64,000 nt of DNA, taken from Pipra filicauda. Its lineage: Eukaryota; Chordata; Aves; Passeriformes; Pipridae. Shown here in pieces: positions 10,918 to 22,385 of the stretch. A program made the position numbers and the translations under genes. Under the pieces are notes generated by a model that saw only the letters and a program-made list of their open reading frames with translations, made no database searches and had not been told where the DNA came from. The stretch is taken from contig NW_024104769.1 in the NCBI RefSeq assembly GCF_003945595.2, forward strand, positions 154,400 to 218,399, written 5' to 3'. Positions within the stretch are counted from its first letter, which is position 1. Each line of letters begins with the position of its first letter.

Positions 10918-11401
10918 ACCAGGGGAGCTGCTGCCGCCTGAATCAGTGCCAAAAAATGGCAAAAAACTCCAAAGGCAGCAGGCGAAGGGGAGGGGAGAGC
11001 GGGTCAGCCTGGCTAGAGGAGGGGGATGAGAAGGGGAAGCTGTGGCAGCAGGTGGGGTGGGATCCCTGGGCTCTGAGGGGACAGCATCACCCTGTCAGAT
11101 GGGATTTGGGCTCTCTCACTTCCTAGTCCTTTCCCAAAAGCAGGATCTGAGCATCAGTGTCCATCTCAGTACCCATCTCAGCTTGGACATGCTGCAAATC
11201 CCAGTGAGAAAACACGATTTGGGGAACCCCACTGCACCCCATGGGATGCTCAGGACAAAGAACAGCCCAGCATCCCAAGGGCAAAGCATCCCTACCCCCC
11301 AAACACCTCTGGGGCAGCCCACCCCCTCCCCTCAGCCCCTCCACCCAAATCAACGAGAGCGACAAGTCTTTTTATAGATATATTTTTTTTTTTAGCAAAT
11401 G

Positions 11402-11407
11402 TTTATT
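11402..11407 (-). promoter_or_regulatory. Candidate distal poly(A) signal AATAAA
   Basis: On the minus strand the sequence reads GATATAAATAAACATTTGC, followed by an A-run. It sits at the end of an AU-rich block that looks like a conserved 3' terminus. The downstream sequence turns GU- and G-rich within about 60 nt. This is the best single candidate for the main 3' end of IGSF9B. Confidence 0.5.
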
Positions 11408-12404
11408 TATATCAAAATACAAAACATTTCTGAAGCAGGGTAATGTTACATGAGGAGCAAGTTAATCGATTCCAAAACCCATCATTCTCCTACAGCATGG
11501 CTAGTTGTACGTAACATTGCAACACTGCCAGAATTTCTTATAGTGGGTACATTAAAATAATAATAAAAAAACCAAAACCAACCCAAAAAGTCAATCTATG
11601 AACATGCAATGTTACCGGCGATAAATTAAGTACTCAGCAGGCCTTAAAATCCCAACAGGCAGAGACCGAGGGACCAGCTACTCCCAGTAAGGCAGGGCTT
11701 CAAACTCTCATTTCTTCCAATTTTTTGTTGGCTTATTTAGCATTTACTCGTCAACTGACAACAGTCCAAGAGCCAAAAGGACCCAACTTTCTTGGCAGAG
11801 TGGGATTATTGCTTAGAGCTATCAAAGCAGCCCCAGCTCCCAGCCGGCCCCAGGGGAAGGGCAGGGAGAGGGCTCGCAGGGCAAGAGCCAGGGGTCTGCC
11901 TTGGCTAAGCACTGCGGAGGTCGGGCTGATCTGGAAGATGTAAAATCCCCCCGGATGAGGGGGCTCAGTGGGTCGTTATCCCCTTGGAGACCAGCTCGGG
12001 AATGCCGGGAGGAGCGGGCAGCGCTCCCGGCGAGGTCTCGGTTCCCTGCCCAGGGCAGGATAGCACCCAGTCGGAAGGAGAGTTTGGGGTGAGGGACCCC
12101 CCACTCCGTGCCCCTCATCGCACACCTGGGGAGCGATGCTGAAATTTGGCTTTCCCTCCCCGTGGCCCGGAGCAGCTCCGGGCCGTTCCCGGGGATGCCG
12201 ATGCCGAGCACGCGGCCACCGGTCCCTCCTGCTGGCATTTACTGGCCCTGGAGAAGGCCCAGAGCAACAATACAGGTACAGAGAGATTATATAGAGCGCG
12301 GAATAAGTTTCATATAAGGCTTTGGTACAGCACCATCATGTCAGATTTATTTGTAAATCGTTTACAGAAAAAAAAAAAGCTTACTGAAAAAATAGTGTTT
12401 TGTT

Positions 12405-12455
12405 TCTCTTATTTTTTTTTTATAATTTTTTTATTATTATTATTATTATTTTCTT
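12405..12455. repeat. T-rich and (TTA)n low-complexity tract
   Basis: A run of T, then TATAATTTTTTTATTATTATTATTATTATT. It lies in the presumed 3' UTR, where on the transcript strand it reads A/AAT-rich. Confidence 0.9.
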
Positions 12456-12682
12456 CTGAGGAACATACCTGAAAGTTCAAAAATTAACCCTCTAGTTGCC
12501 GTCTGGGCTCCCATCAAACGCTAGTTTTGCTGTGTGCAGTTCCAAAACGAAGTGACTCGATCCCAAATCCCACTCAGGTGTGACACAGCCCACCCCATCT
12601 CACAGCAGTCACTAAGAAATCAACACCACAGAGATTCGGCAGCTGATCGCTACTCACTGTTTAGTAAAAATTAAAAAAGGAT

Positions 12683-12770
12683 TTAAAAAAAAAAAAAAAA
12701 AAACAAACAAACCAAAAACCTTAACAAAAATTAAAAAAGAAACTCAGAAAAAAAAAAAATCAAGTCACGA
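12683..12770. repeat. Poly(A)-rich low-complexity block
   Basis: An uninterrupted A-run of about twenty bases is followed by CAAACAAACC and more A-runs. On the transcript strand these are U-runs within the presumed 3' UTR. Confidence 0.9.
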
Positions 12771-13684
12771 CAACGAACGTTATGGAACCAGCGGTACTAA
12801 AGTTTCTTTTATTGTTATTGTTATTAAAAAAAGTCAGTTCCACTGGTTACCATTGAAACAGCACCAAAGAGCACCCTAACGTGTGTTATACATTGTAATA
12901 CTCGACATTCAAGAGATGGAAACGAGGTTGGATGGTCTAGTCTTTATATCCAGAGGCAAGAAATTCTTCTTAAAAAGAGGAAAAAGTTGTCCCACGCAAC
13001 CAGACCCCTGTTGGGTCCGGAAGAAAATCCTGCCTTAGGGGAAAACACTATGGAGTTAGGAGGGAATTAAATCAAGAGCTACCTGTGGAGGTCTATGAGG
13101 GTTCAGAGAGTCTACAAAACCTATTAAAAGGGGATTAAAAAGTCTGGGCTCCCCCGGAGAGCCAGGGATGCTCCCAAGGGAGAGCTGGAGATGCTCCCGG
13201 AGGGATTTGGGGATGCCCCCTGGGTGATCCAGGGATGCTCCCCCAGGAGCTGGCAAGGAGGTGTGACCTCCAAATGCCCAAAGGATGGCTCGGGAACCTT
13301 ACGGCAGTGTAGGCATTTCCAGGAGGATTTCTACAGGGCTTTCCCACATGGGAATGCCAAGGGACTGGAGCCTGCACAGCCGTACGGAAGGTCCTGCACC
13401 CCCTGGATCCTCAGGAGCATCCCCTGCCTGCTCTCTGCCAGCCCCGCAGAGGGGAAAAAAGGGAAGTTTGGCCTTAAAGTGCATCTGGGAGGGCAGGGAG
13501 CGTGTGCCGGCATCTCCCACCGAGCCAAAACCTCCCCGAGCGGAGACGGGCGCTTCCCAGCGCTCCCGCCGGCCGAGCGGGAAGAGCCTGGGAGGGGGCG
13601 GGAAGCGAACACCCCCCCCGGGAAAAGCGAGCTCCTGCCAGATGCGCGCGGCTGCGGCGGATGGAGGCAGCGGGGATGCGGGAA

Positions 13685-13709
13685 CAACCAAACCAAACCA
13701 AACCAAACC
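13685..13709. repeat. (CCAAA)n pentanucleotide repeat
   Basis: Five consecutive CCAAA units on the plus strand. Confidence 0.95.
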
Positions 13710-15357
13710 GCGGGAAGCAGGACGATGCTGTGGGCGCGGCCGAGAGGGAGGGAGGGGCGGAGCAGCTCTTGATGTGTCTGTTTGGCATCCAGAGGGTTAA
13801 CGCTACTGTGGAAAGTGTGCTTTGTAAACATTTATATCTTTCCTTTTTTTTCCTGTTTTTTTTCTGTAAGTGATTCCAGGGGAGATGGGGAAAGGAGAAA
13901 GCTGCCCGCCCCCCCCTGCCCACCCCCGGCAATACCCCAAAGCCCCACCGGGGGGAGGGTGGGGGGGAAGTGCAGCCCCCCCAGCCCGGACACCGACCGG
14001 TGAGAAATCTCATCCCTTCTCTTTCTCCTTACACCCTTTTTTTTTTTTTTTTTTAAACATATAAAATACTCACTTATGTATTTACCGCTAATAAATGCAA
14101 GTTAGTCCCACCAAACATGCTTTGCTTCGATATCAAGAATTGGTGCTGAACAAATCTTGGCTTGATATTAGAAACATCCCCCCCCAACCCTCCCCAACCC
14201 GACGAAGAAGACAGAAATATGGAAAATACAGGTGACACCTACGGAGGACACGGTGCCGCTGTGAGGGGCCAGCTCCCGGGATTACATTCGTGCCTCAGCC
14301 TGGCAGGACATGGCATGACCACGGTGAGGGACCTCCGCCTGGCTCTGGAGGGGTGGAAGCACTCGGGATCTGTGCAACCATCCCCTTGGGGACATCTGAG
14401 CCCAAAAAACAGCATCTGCATCCTCCCAGAGCCAAGGATTGTGGGACACAGCCCGAGGGGTAACCACTGCCCAAAGCCAATCCCCAAATCCTGCCCCAGC
14501 GAAGGCAGAGGGGGTGGTTTGCTGCTCCCTGGCATTGCTCAGTCCCAAAACTGGCTCCTCATCCCCCCCCTGCCACCCACGGGCACACAGGGAAGGGGGT
14601 CCGGCGGGTCCTTGCAGGAAAAGCCCCAAGTATCCCCAGCACATTCCTCATCACTGGGACAGGGAGAGCCTCATATCCCACCCATCCGGGCAGGGAGAGC
14701 CCCCATCCCACCCCAGTGCATACCAGCAGCCTCCCCAGCACCAGCAAACCCCGATGGCCAGAGTTCCTCTGTTTGGTGGAGAGGTATTGACGTGCCTACA
14801 GAGAAGGTTCCCTGCTCCCGCCACGTGTGGGGACCCACTGTGGCCACCTGGGTGGCTCTGAGGGGCTCCACAAACCACAGGAGGGTTTCAGGAACCCTCA
14901 GGATTTATGAGGGCGGCGAGGCCGGGCGGCCAACAGCGCCCAGCGAGGCAGTGGTGTGGGGACCCCATCCCACAGCGCGTCCCCCATCCTGTGCCACCCC
15001 CCAGGTCGCAGCCGGCCTCGTCCTTCCCGCTGCGAGCAGCGCCCTGGGAGCTGAAATTTGTCTTTTTTCTCTGGAAAGAAAAGCCCTGGGTGGAAACACC
15101 ACCCCCTCGCCGTGGCCCTGGGCGAGCTGGCAGCAGGCCCAGGCTTCCCCATCCCGGGACTTTTTCCCTTTTCAGTATTTTTCCCTATTGAAACAGCAAC
15201 GTGACAGCAAACAGCGGCGATGCCGGGACGGCAGCCGGAGCCGGCGGATCCCCCGGAGCCCCACGAGCCCCCCAGCCTCGCCCAGCCCTCCTCTCCCTCG
15301 CCACCGTATTGCTCAAACAGCACTAGGCATGGATACAAAAATAAAACAGCTATGTGA

Positions 15358-15420
15358 CTTAGATATATATAATTTTTATATATATATATATATTTGTATA
15401 TATATTTTTGTCTATTTATA
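15358..15420. repeat. (TA)n-rich tract in the presumed 3' UTR
   Basis: ATATATATAATTTT, then about a dozen TA repeats, then TTTGTATATATATTTTTG. It could fold into a long AU hairpin in the transcript. Confidence 0.9.
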
Positions 15421-18400
15421 GGTGGATGGAGAAGCAGAGAAGCTGAAGCGCAATATAATGTAAAAATACTCGCTCTGCTCCCGCTGTTGAGACTCTCCCC
15501 CCCACCTCTGACAGCCTCTCTCATGCTGCACAGAAGTTTCTGACACCTATTACTAAGGAATTATTTTAAATATTTGTTCTCCCCCCCCTTCTAAAATAGA
15601 AAGTAAATATATATTTGTTTAATTTTATATACAATGCGGTTTCGATACACCAATATCGTTTCTTTAGATAGAGATACTGGGGCTCATTTCTCAAGGTTGG
15701 TTTTTTTTTAAATTTTATTTTAATATAAGTGCTGGGGGGGGGAATGGGGGGGATATTAGAGGAGCTTTCAGTCCTGGGAAGATGGGCACCCCCTTATGCA
15801 GCCCTCTTGGTCCCCTGCAACCTCAGGAGGACAAGAATAAAAGTCCCCCTGGGAGAGAAAGTGTCATTTTGATGGTAAAGCCAAAATCTGGGCAAATTCT
15901 CCTCCCTGGGGGATGCCAGTTTCCCACCCCACTGCAACCAGTATAAAAATCCTTAGCTACCACTACAGTACATGCTTTCTGCACCTGAACCCCCCAAGCC
16001 TGGACCAGCCTGTCTGCCCCCCCTTTCTCTTGCCCACCCCCTCCCCAGGTACGGTCCTTCCTCCATCCATGCACGTATCAAAAGTCAGCCAGAGCCCTGG
16101 GATTGGGGATGTCCTGAGGTCACCCAGCATGGCCAGGAAGATGCCTATGCCACACAATGATGGGGAACACACAGCTCAGGCAGCACAAACCTGCCAGGTC
16201 AAAACCACACAAAAGGGGAAAATGGGGAAACACGGCACTGGGCAGCTCCCCCTTCATCCCAGTCACCAGGGGAGGGGAACAGGCTCCCATCTCCAGCCCG
16301 TTCCCAGCACCAGCATCCAGTCCTTTCCACATCAGGATGTACCAACTGATGGGAATTAAGTGCAATATTGAGTTTCTTCTTTAGCTGGCACCAGCATTGC
16401 CAAATCTGGATGCTGCTTCCCAACCCTCAGTTCCTGGATCGTGCATTCCCTGACAGATCTCCAGCAGGAACAAGTGTGCTTCCCACCTCTCCTCCCCAGC
16501 AAACACAGGCAGAGGGGAGTCAAGACACACAGAAACAGGAAAAAAAAAACCAAAACCACAAAATTAAGCTGAAGGGGGGAAATGGGAGTAAACATCCTGT
16601 TTCCTTTAGGGGTTACACTGTGCCCAGACAGCACAGGGATGGGCTCCTGGAGCGTGGTGGGAATACAGCCTGAATTTGGCTGCCCCCGAACCCAGTACTG
16701 GCTCTGGCATCACTGGTGACCAAATCCCCTCTCTGCCTCAGATCCTCAAAGTCCTGCTAATGAGGTTTAAAATAAAGACGCTGTGAAGAACATCTTGTCC
16801 CTCCAAGGAGTCACTGCTGGGGCCGGCTGGCACAGCCGGCGCCGCGTTCCTCAGCTCAAGGGACAAATTTAGCTGTACCCCTGCCTCATCCCTTCTGACT
16901 CACGCTTTTCTGGGAAGAACAGATGCAAAGCAAAATGCTTTCACATGAGTAACCGGAGAGCAGCATCTAGAGGGACTTGAGGGAAAGGTTTCTGCGTGGT
17001 GCAGCTTTTTCTTTAAACGATGGCACCAGAGATGAGGCAACATTACGTCCCCCTCCCATGTCACGTCCCGAGTCACGCCCCACGCGCGTCGGACACGCAG
17101 AGGAGAGGACCTGTCCCTCCTGCTTCTCAATGTCACGGCCCCCGGGTGAGTCACAGACAATGAACAAAGCAAAAATAAAAAATGGGGGGGGGAGATAATG
17201 AGGGGAAAAAAGCAATTTGTTGTGTGCAGCAGGTCACGCCTGCAGCAGGTCATGCCTGCAGTGTGCGTCTCCATTCCCAAATTCCCTTCGGGCTCCAGCT
17301 GCTCCCAGCCCCTTCCCTGCTTTGCCCATCCCAATAATCCCCCTTTCAGCACAGCTCTTAACTCTCCCCTAGAGACACACATACCCCTGACATGCAAATC
17401 TACTGAATTCTGCAAACCTATCTACCTTTGTCCTACGCTTCTCTATCTATTTATATCTCATATATACAGTGCATTTTACTCCACTTCCTTGAAAAGATTT
17501 CCTTCCACAAAAAAGCATTGACTCCGCCAGCCCGGGGCTGCAGTGAGCCCATGTGGGACATGTGGAAATCCCTGAAGGTCCAGCCTCATGGAAAAATACC
17601 CCCAGACAAGAGCTACAGCTGAAACCAACCCGAAACTCTGAGAACTCCCAAATCTATGTCACTGCCTGAAGCAGGAGGAGAAACCAAAATGCCAGGAGGG
17701 TTTTGTCCTGACACAGGCTGCAAGGTGTGAGCAGCAGTAAGTCACGAACACGTGTCGTGCCCGGATGCCATGAGACATGACTAAGCCCTGCCTGGGCTGC
17801 TGAGCCCAAACCCAGAGCCCTCAACACCCCCAGAGGTGGGTACAGAAAATTATTATTCCTTTTATATTCCCTTTACCAAACACTGTCACCTCCAGACTTC
17901 CTCCAAAGCAGGTGGCACCGAGCCAGCTGACAAGGTGAAAAACACCAGATCAACAGCCTGGAGCCCAGCAGTGCCCCAAATCAGCCTCCAAGTCACAGGT
18001 GACCTGCACAGGGCAGCAGGAATGAGCATCCCCCTGGGAAAAGCATCACCTGCTCACAGAGACACCCCTCGCCACCCTGGGGGGAGCGTGGAGACCCCCC
18101 TGCTCAGGGGGACAGACCACAAACCATGCTGAGGTTCACACTGGGAAGAGACCTCGGGACCCTCCAGCTCCCCCCATCCTACAAACCCACTGCTCCAAGT
18201 TCCTCTGGATGCAGCAAGTGGCAGGCACAGAAATGGGGCCCCACAAACGAGCCCTAAATGCTCCCCTTCCCCCCCACTTACAGTAACTTGCATTTTCCTT
18301 CATGTCAACACTGAGAAACCAAAACACTGCTGGGTTTGCACAGCAAAGTCACCTCAAAAACACGTGGGTGAAAGCTCAGCAAGTCCTGCTGGAAAAGCAG

Positions 18401-18937
18401 GCAAAGCGCTTTCCCTGCCCTTTTTCCCTGACTGCACAGGGACACACAGGTTTTATTGGAGAGGCTGCGAGGGATGGCACCCCACGACCACCCCCTCTTT
18501 CCAAGGGATCTCAGCAACACCCTATACCTACCTCTCCATGTCATCTCCCCCAGCTTGGGGTGCCCAAATCCTGCAGCCCCCACAGTGGCATGAAAACAGC
18601 ACTGGAGCATCCCCACGGTGGCCACCTTGCAGGCAGAGGCACCAGCAAGGACCCCCCAAAACTGGGTTAGCACCCCTGCACTGACGCCTCAGAGGAGCCC
18701 AGGGACAAGTCTCCTTGTGATTCAGAGGCATTTTTTCACCGTGGTCCAGGATTTGCCAAGGGACCTAATGAAACATCGCATTCACAATGTGCAAGGAGGA
18801 ATCGTACAGTTACTGATAAAGAAAGAGCCGTCTACCTCAGACCAGCTTATAAAATAAGAGAGTTTGGCCCAGGAAGATAAAAATCAAGATATATTTTGCA
18901 GCATGAAAGAAAAAAAAAAAATAAAAAAAAAAATGAA

Positions 18938-18955
18938 GCAGCAGCAGCAGCAGCT
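18938..18955. repeat. Short (CAG)n repeat
   Basis: Five to six GCA/CAG units on the plus strand (CUG on the IGSF9B transcript strand), just after two A-runs. Confidence 0.9.
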
Positions 18956-20667
18956 GTGTTTGCAAACCACCAAAGCGGCACGGAGTTCAAACGGGGATGA
19001 AATGGGGGAAGCGTTTGGCATCGTCTGACACGGCTTCGATGTCCCAGGTCCACGGGAGGAGAGAGGAGCGACCCCCTGGAGGGCATGGAAACCAGAGGGC
19101 TGGGAGAAGCGAGGAGGTTGCCAAAGCAAGAGGTGAGCCAGTCAGCCAAAGCACGGCCCGAGTCTATCGGAAGGTAACTCGGTCTAGCAGGGAAAGGAGT
19201 TAAGGATGGTTTTAGGGAGGAGCTGCTTCCATGAGGCGCCCGGGCGGGATTTCCCACTCCAGCAGCGTGGCAGGTACACGGCTGAAAGAGAGAGGGCTGC
19301 AGCTCCAGGCTCTAAAGGTCGAAGACCATGAAAAGCCCAGTGGCTCAAAACACCTGCAAAAGGAAAACAACTCTCAAAAGACTGACGCAGCAAGCCGGCA
19401 CGCTCCGTCAACCTTCCCTGCACTCCAAGTCCTCTAGAGCTCCTTAAGACAGGATGGGGCACAGTCCCGAGGTAGCAACCTCAAGAGCCTGAAGACAGCG
19501 CCTTGCCCATCGGAACGGGCGTCATAAATAGTTTGGAAAGCACTCAAAGGAAAAAGCAACCCTCTGTTGGAGAGGCTGAGGCAACGAGCGCAAAAGGAAG
19601 AGCGAGTTGGCCACGGCACGGCCAGCACAAAGCCTCCACACCTCCCCCGGCCCCGATGGTCACCTGTCCGTGGGGAGCAGCCCAGCCCATTGGGAGCAGC
19701 CCAGCTGAAGTTACCAGCAAGCTGAAGTGAGCCAGGCAGAGTTTTCCCCGCTGCTGAGCGGGAGAATGGCATTAAATCAATTCAGATCCGAGCGGATTCT
19801 AGGGAAAACCCTAAAACCACACTCAAATAAAAGAAATCTGCAGTCATACTGTTAGCAAAGTTGAATTCTCACTCTGAGAGTTGAGGTTCTTACGTCAGGT
19901 CACTCGTCACGTCAATAAAAGGCCCTGGTGCAGGCTGGAAAGAGAGGGACATTTCTGCCAGACCCTCCCTCCTTCCCGAGACAAACCTGCTGATGGTTTG
20001 AAGACCACCTACACAAAGTTGTTAAAGCTCAGAAATATCTCGTTATTGATTCAGAGGATTCATTGTCCAGTGGTTCAAACCTTACTGAGGGCCTGGAGAT
20101 TAGAAAAGACGCGGTGCTCTGCTTTTGGTGGTCGAAGGTTCCCGAGCATCCTGCTGGGAGAGGAAGCACAACCTCTGAAATCAGGTGTTTTTTGGCAGAG
20201 CAATAGACAGGCTCCGACCTGAGAGCGTGGCGTGGCCGGAGTGCCGGATCACAACCCAGAGCTCACGTCTTTCTCCAAACATCTCAGCCCTTGGAGGTTC
20301 AACCAGCAGCAAGAGCAAAAACCAAGGCAAAGCAGAATTAAAGGCGAGATTGCAGAGAATCTCTTGGCAATTCTACCTGGGAATAAACAAAAGTTTCATA
20401 TGCAAATAGAGAGCCTGGGGCAAAAACATGCCTGCAGGCTCTTCGGTTCTCCTGATGCTTTTTCTACAGCCTGAATCCACTCAAAGCCAGAATATCTACA
20501 TGAAACACTCGGTGTTTTATTCCCAGGCAGGCTGGAGGGTTTAGCACTTTACCGCAGAGGAAGAACTGTGCAAACCTGGATACAGTGGTTGATTTTACCA
20601 CTTCAAACTAAAAAAAAACCAAAAAAAACCTCTAAATATTTTAAAGGTAGGGATTGCTTGGTATCAG

Positions 20668-20845
20668 CACTAAGCATTTATGTAGCACTTGCAGTCTGTA
20701 GGCCACCAAGTGCTTGTCCAAAGTGCTCAAATATGACTTATCCCCATTTTACAGATGGGAGAACTGAGGCACAGAGAGGTTAAGTGACTTGCCCAAGGCC
20801 ACGCAGTCAGAGAGTGGAGGCAGAGCAGGAAAGCGAGCCCGGCTG
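20668..20845 (+). mobile_element. MIR-like ancient SINE (CORE-SINE) in the presumed 3' UTR
   Basis: The sequence AAGCATTTATGTAGCACTT, then TATCCCCATTTTACAGATGG, then AACTGAGGCACAGAGAGGTT and AAGTGACTTGCCCAAGGCCA closely follows the MIR consensus core and 3' half as remembered. MIR copies in birds are usually badly decayed, so this degree of match is notable. It lies antisense to the IGSF9B transcript. Confidence 0.8.
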
Positions 20846-22161
20846 TTCTCGGAGCGGGTTCCACCTTTCCTGCTAAAAAACAAACCAAAAAAACGGCCTG
20901 TGCAATCCAGAAAACCACCAGCCACCAAACCTACCCTAAGTACTTCGAAGAGGAAATACATTCTGGTGAAGAGTTAGAACAGCATTACCGAGGGGAACAG
21001 GGGGCAAAGGGAGGGACACAGCCCCGGCGGGTGTCACAGCCGGGCTGGAGCAGGAGAAAGGAAGGGGGGAACCAGCAGGAACGTGTGTTAGGCTGACGCG
21101 AAACGCTGGGCTTAGCTTTGCGCGGCCGCTCCGAGGAGCCGTCCGTGTCCATCCGCAGAGCTGGGCACCTCCAGCCGCTCCCGCCCGGGCTCAGCACCTG
21201 CCGACGGAGGCTTTTGGGACCAACGCAGCCAAACCCCCTCCGCTCGCACGCCTGCGTCGCCCCGGTTCGCGGTTACGAGTCAAGATTAAGCATCACACAC
21301 GGTAAGAAATCACATCACTGCACGGCACCGAAGGACATTTGCCTGCGATATACGGAGTGTCGGGAAGAATTAATCGCAACCACCCTCTTCAAAGCTGGCA
21401 CGCACCGTACCTGGAGGGGGAGACGCCCTCGCGTGAGATCGGCCCCGCGCGCTCGCACGGCGCCCAGAACGCGTCACCGAGGCTCAAAAGTATTTGCACA
21501 GACAAAGGGTGATTTCTCACGCCTCAGACTGAGTGGAAGGCTTGGGGGGGTCTTTCTGGCTTTTCCCTTTCAGAGATAGGTAAGGAAAGATGTCACGCGT
21601 GGTTTTGCTGTTACCTTCACGTCAAAGGAGGCTGGGAAGGGGGAGGCGGGGAGATTTTCACAATTACAGCTTTCCTGGGATTATTTGGTCATGTTTTTTT
21701 ATCATAATCAGATTCACAGGATTACCAGTTCCCGTCTGGGTTGTTAGGTTCTTGTCAATTAATTACACCCTGTGTCATTTAATTTCTTCCGGTGATTGAG
21801 GGCCAGCTGCTCAATCCCACACTTTCTCCCTAAAGGCGCGCCGCGGACACAGATGTCAAAAGCTCCGTCTGTGCCTTTGAAGCCTAGAGATCTTTCCCAA
21901 AACCGAGGTGCAACACCCCCCACCCTTCCCACCCCACCACCGAAGCCGTTTGGGGTGGGGGGAGAAGCAGATCTGAGGAGCACCCAGCCCAAAGCATCCT
22001 CCCCGTCTGCCCCAGGGTCCCCCCCCAGCTCGTCCCCGCTGCGAGCTGCCGAACCCCCCGGCAGAGGCAGCAGCATCGGGGTGTCCCCCCTCTCTCCCAT
22101 CACCTCCATCCCCATCAGCTCCCTCCACCGCTCCTGTTCAACCTCCTGGGGCCGGCGCAGG

Positions 22162-22385
22162 CTAAAGCAGGGTGGCGTGCCCGCTGGTGTCATCGTGGTC
22201 CACGCTGTTGAGAATGGCTGTCTGGTCTTCGGGGAGCTGCCGGTGGCAGAGGTCGTCCTTCAGCGCCGAGAGCCGGGCGAAGGGGTCCTGACGAGGGTGT
22301 CTCTTCTTCTTGCGGAGGCAGACAGCTTCGTCAGGCGACAGTACCTGAGAGCTGGGAGGGTGCTGAACCTGGGAGGCAGAGCCGT
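22162..22385 (-). CDS. IGSF9B: IGSF9B exon 20: C-terminus with PDZ-ligand-like end, stop codon
   Basis: 224 nt including TAG, residues 1361-1434. It starts N-G-S-A-S-Q-V-Q-H-P-P and includes V-C-L-R-K-K-K-R-H-P-R and D-P-F-A-R-L-S-A-L-K-D-D-L. It ends ...N-S-V-D-H-D-D-T-S-G-H-A-T-L-L. The last three residues T-L-L fit the class I PDZ ligand pattern S/T-X-hydrophobic, as expected for a receptor linked to S-SCAM. Acceptor CCCCTTCCCAG follows a C/T tract. A single clean exon with a stop in the expected frame argues it is real. Confidence 0.86.

Larger units (their letters stand above)
11385..22161 (-). other. IGSF9B: Inferred long 3' UTR of IGSF9B
   Basis: Downstream of the stop there is no convincing coding sequence for about 10.8 kb. 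The stretch contains AT-rich blocks typical of brain 3' UTRs, at 21600-21800, 14030-14160, 15340-15780 and 11380-13000. On the transcript strand it holds several AATAAA/ATTAAA hexamers (plus-strand TTTATT/TTTAAT at 21778, 20516, 15713, 12808, 12346 and 11402). The end is placed just after the signal at 11402-11407, with a more distal alternative near 10890. The extent is inference; RNA data are needed to fix it. Confidence 0.5.

Noticed and set aside
14162..15421. 419-codon plus-strand open frame
   Set aside because: Its translation is Pro/Ser/Gly-rich without domains and ends in a TA-repeat-derived run of Tyr/Ile. It lies antisense within the presumed 3' UTR and has no splice logic.
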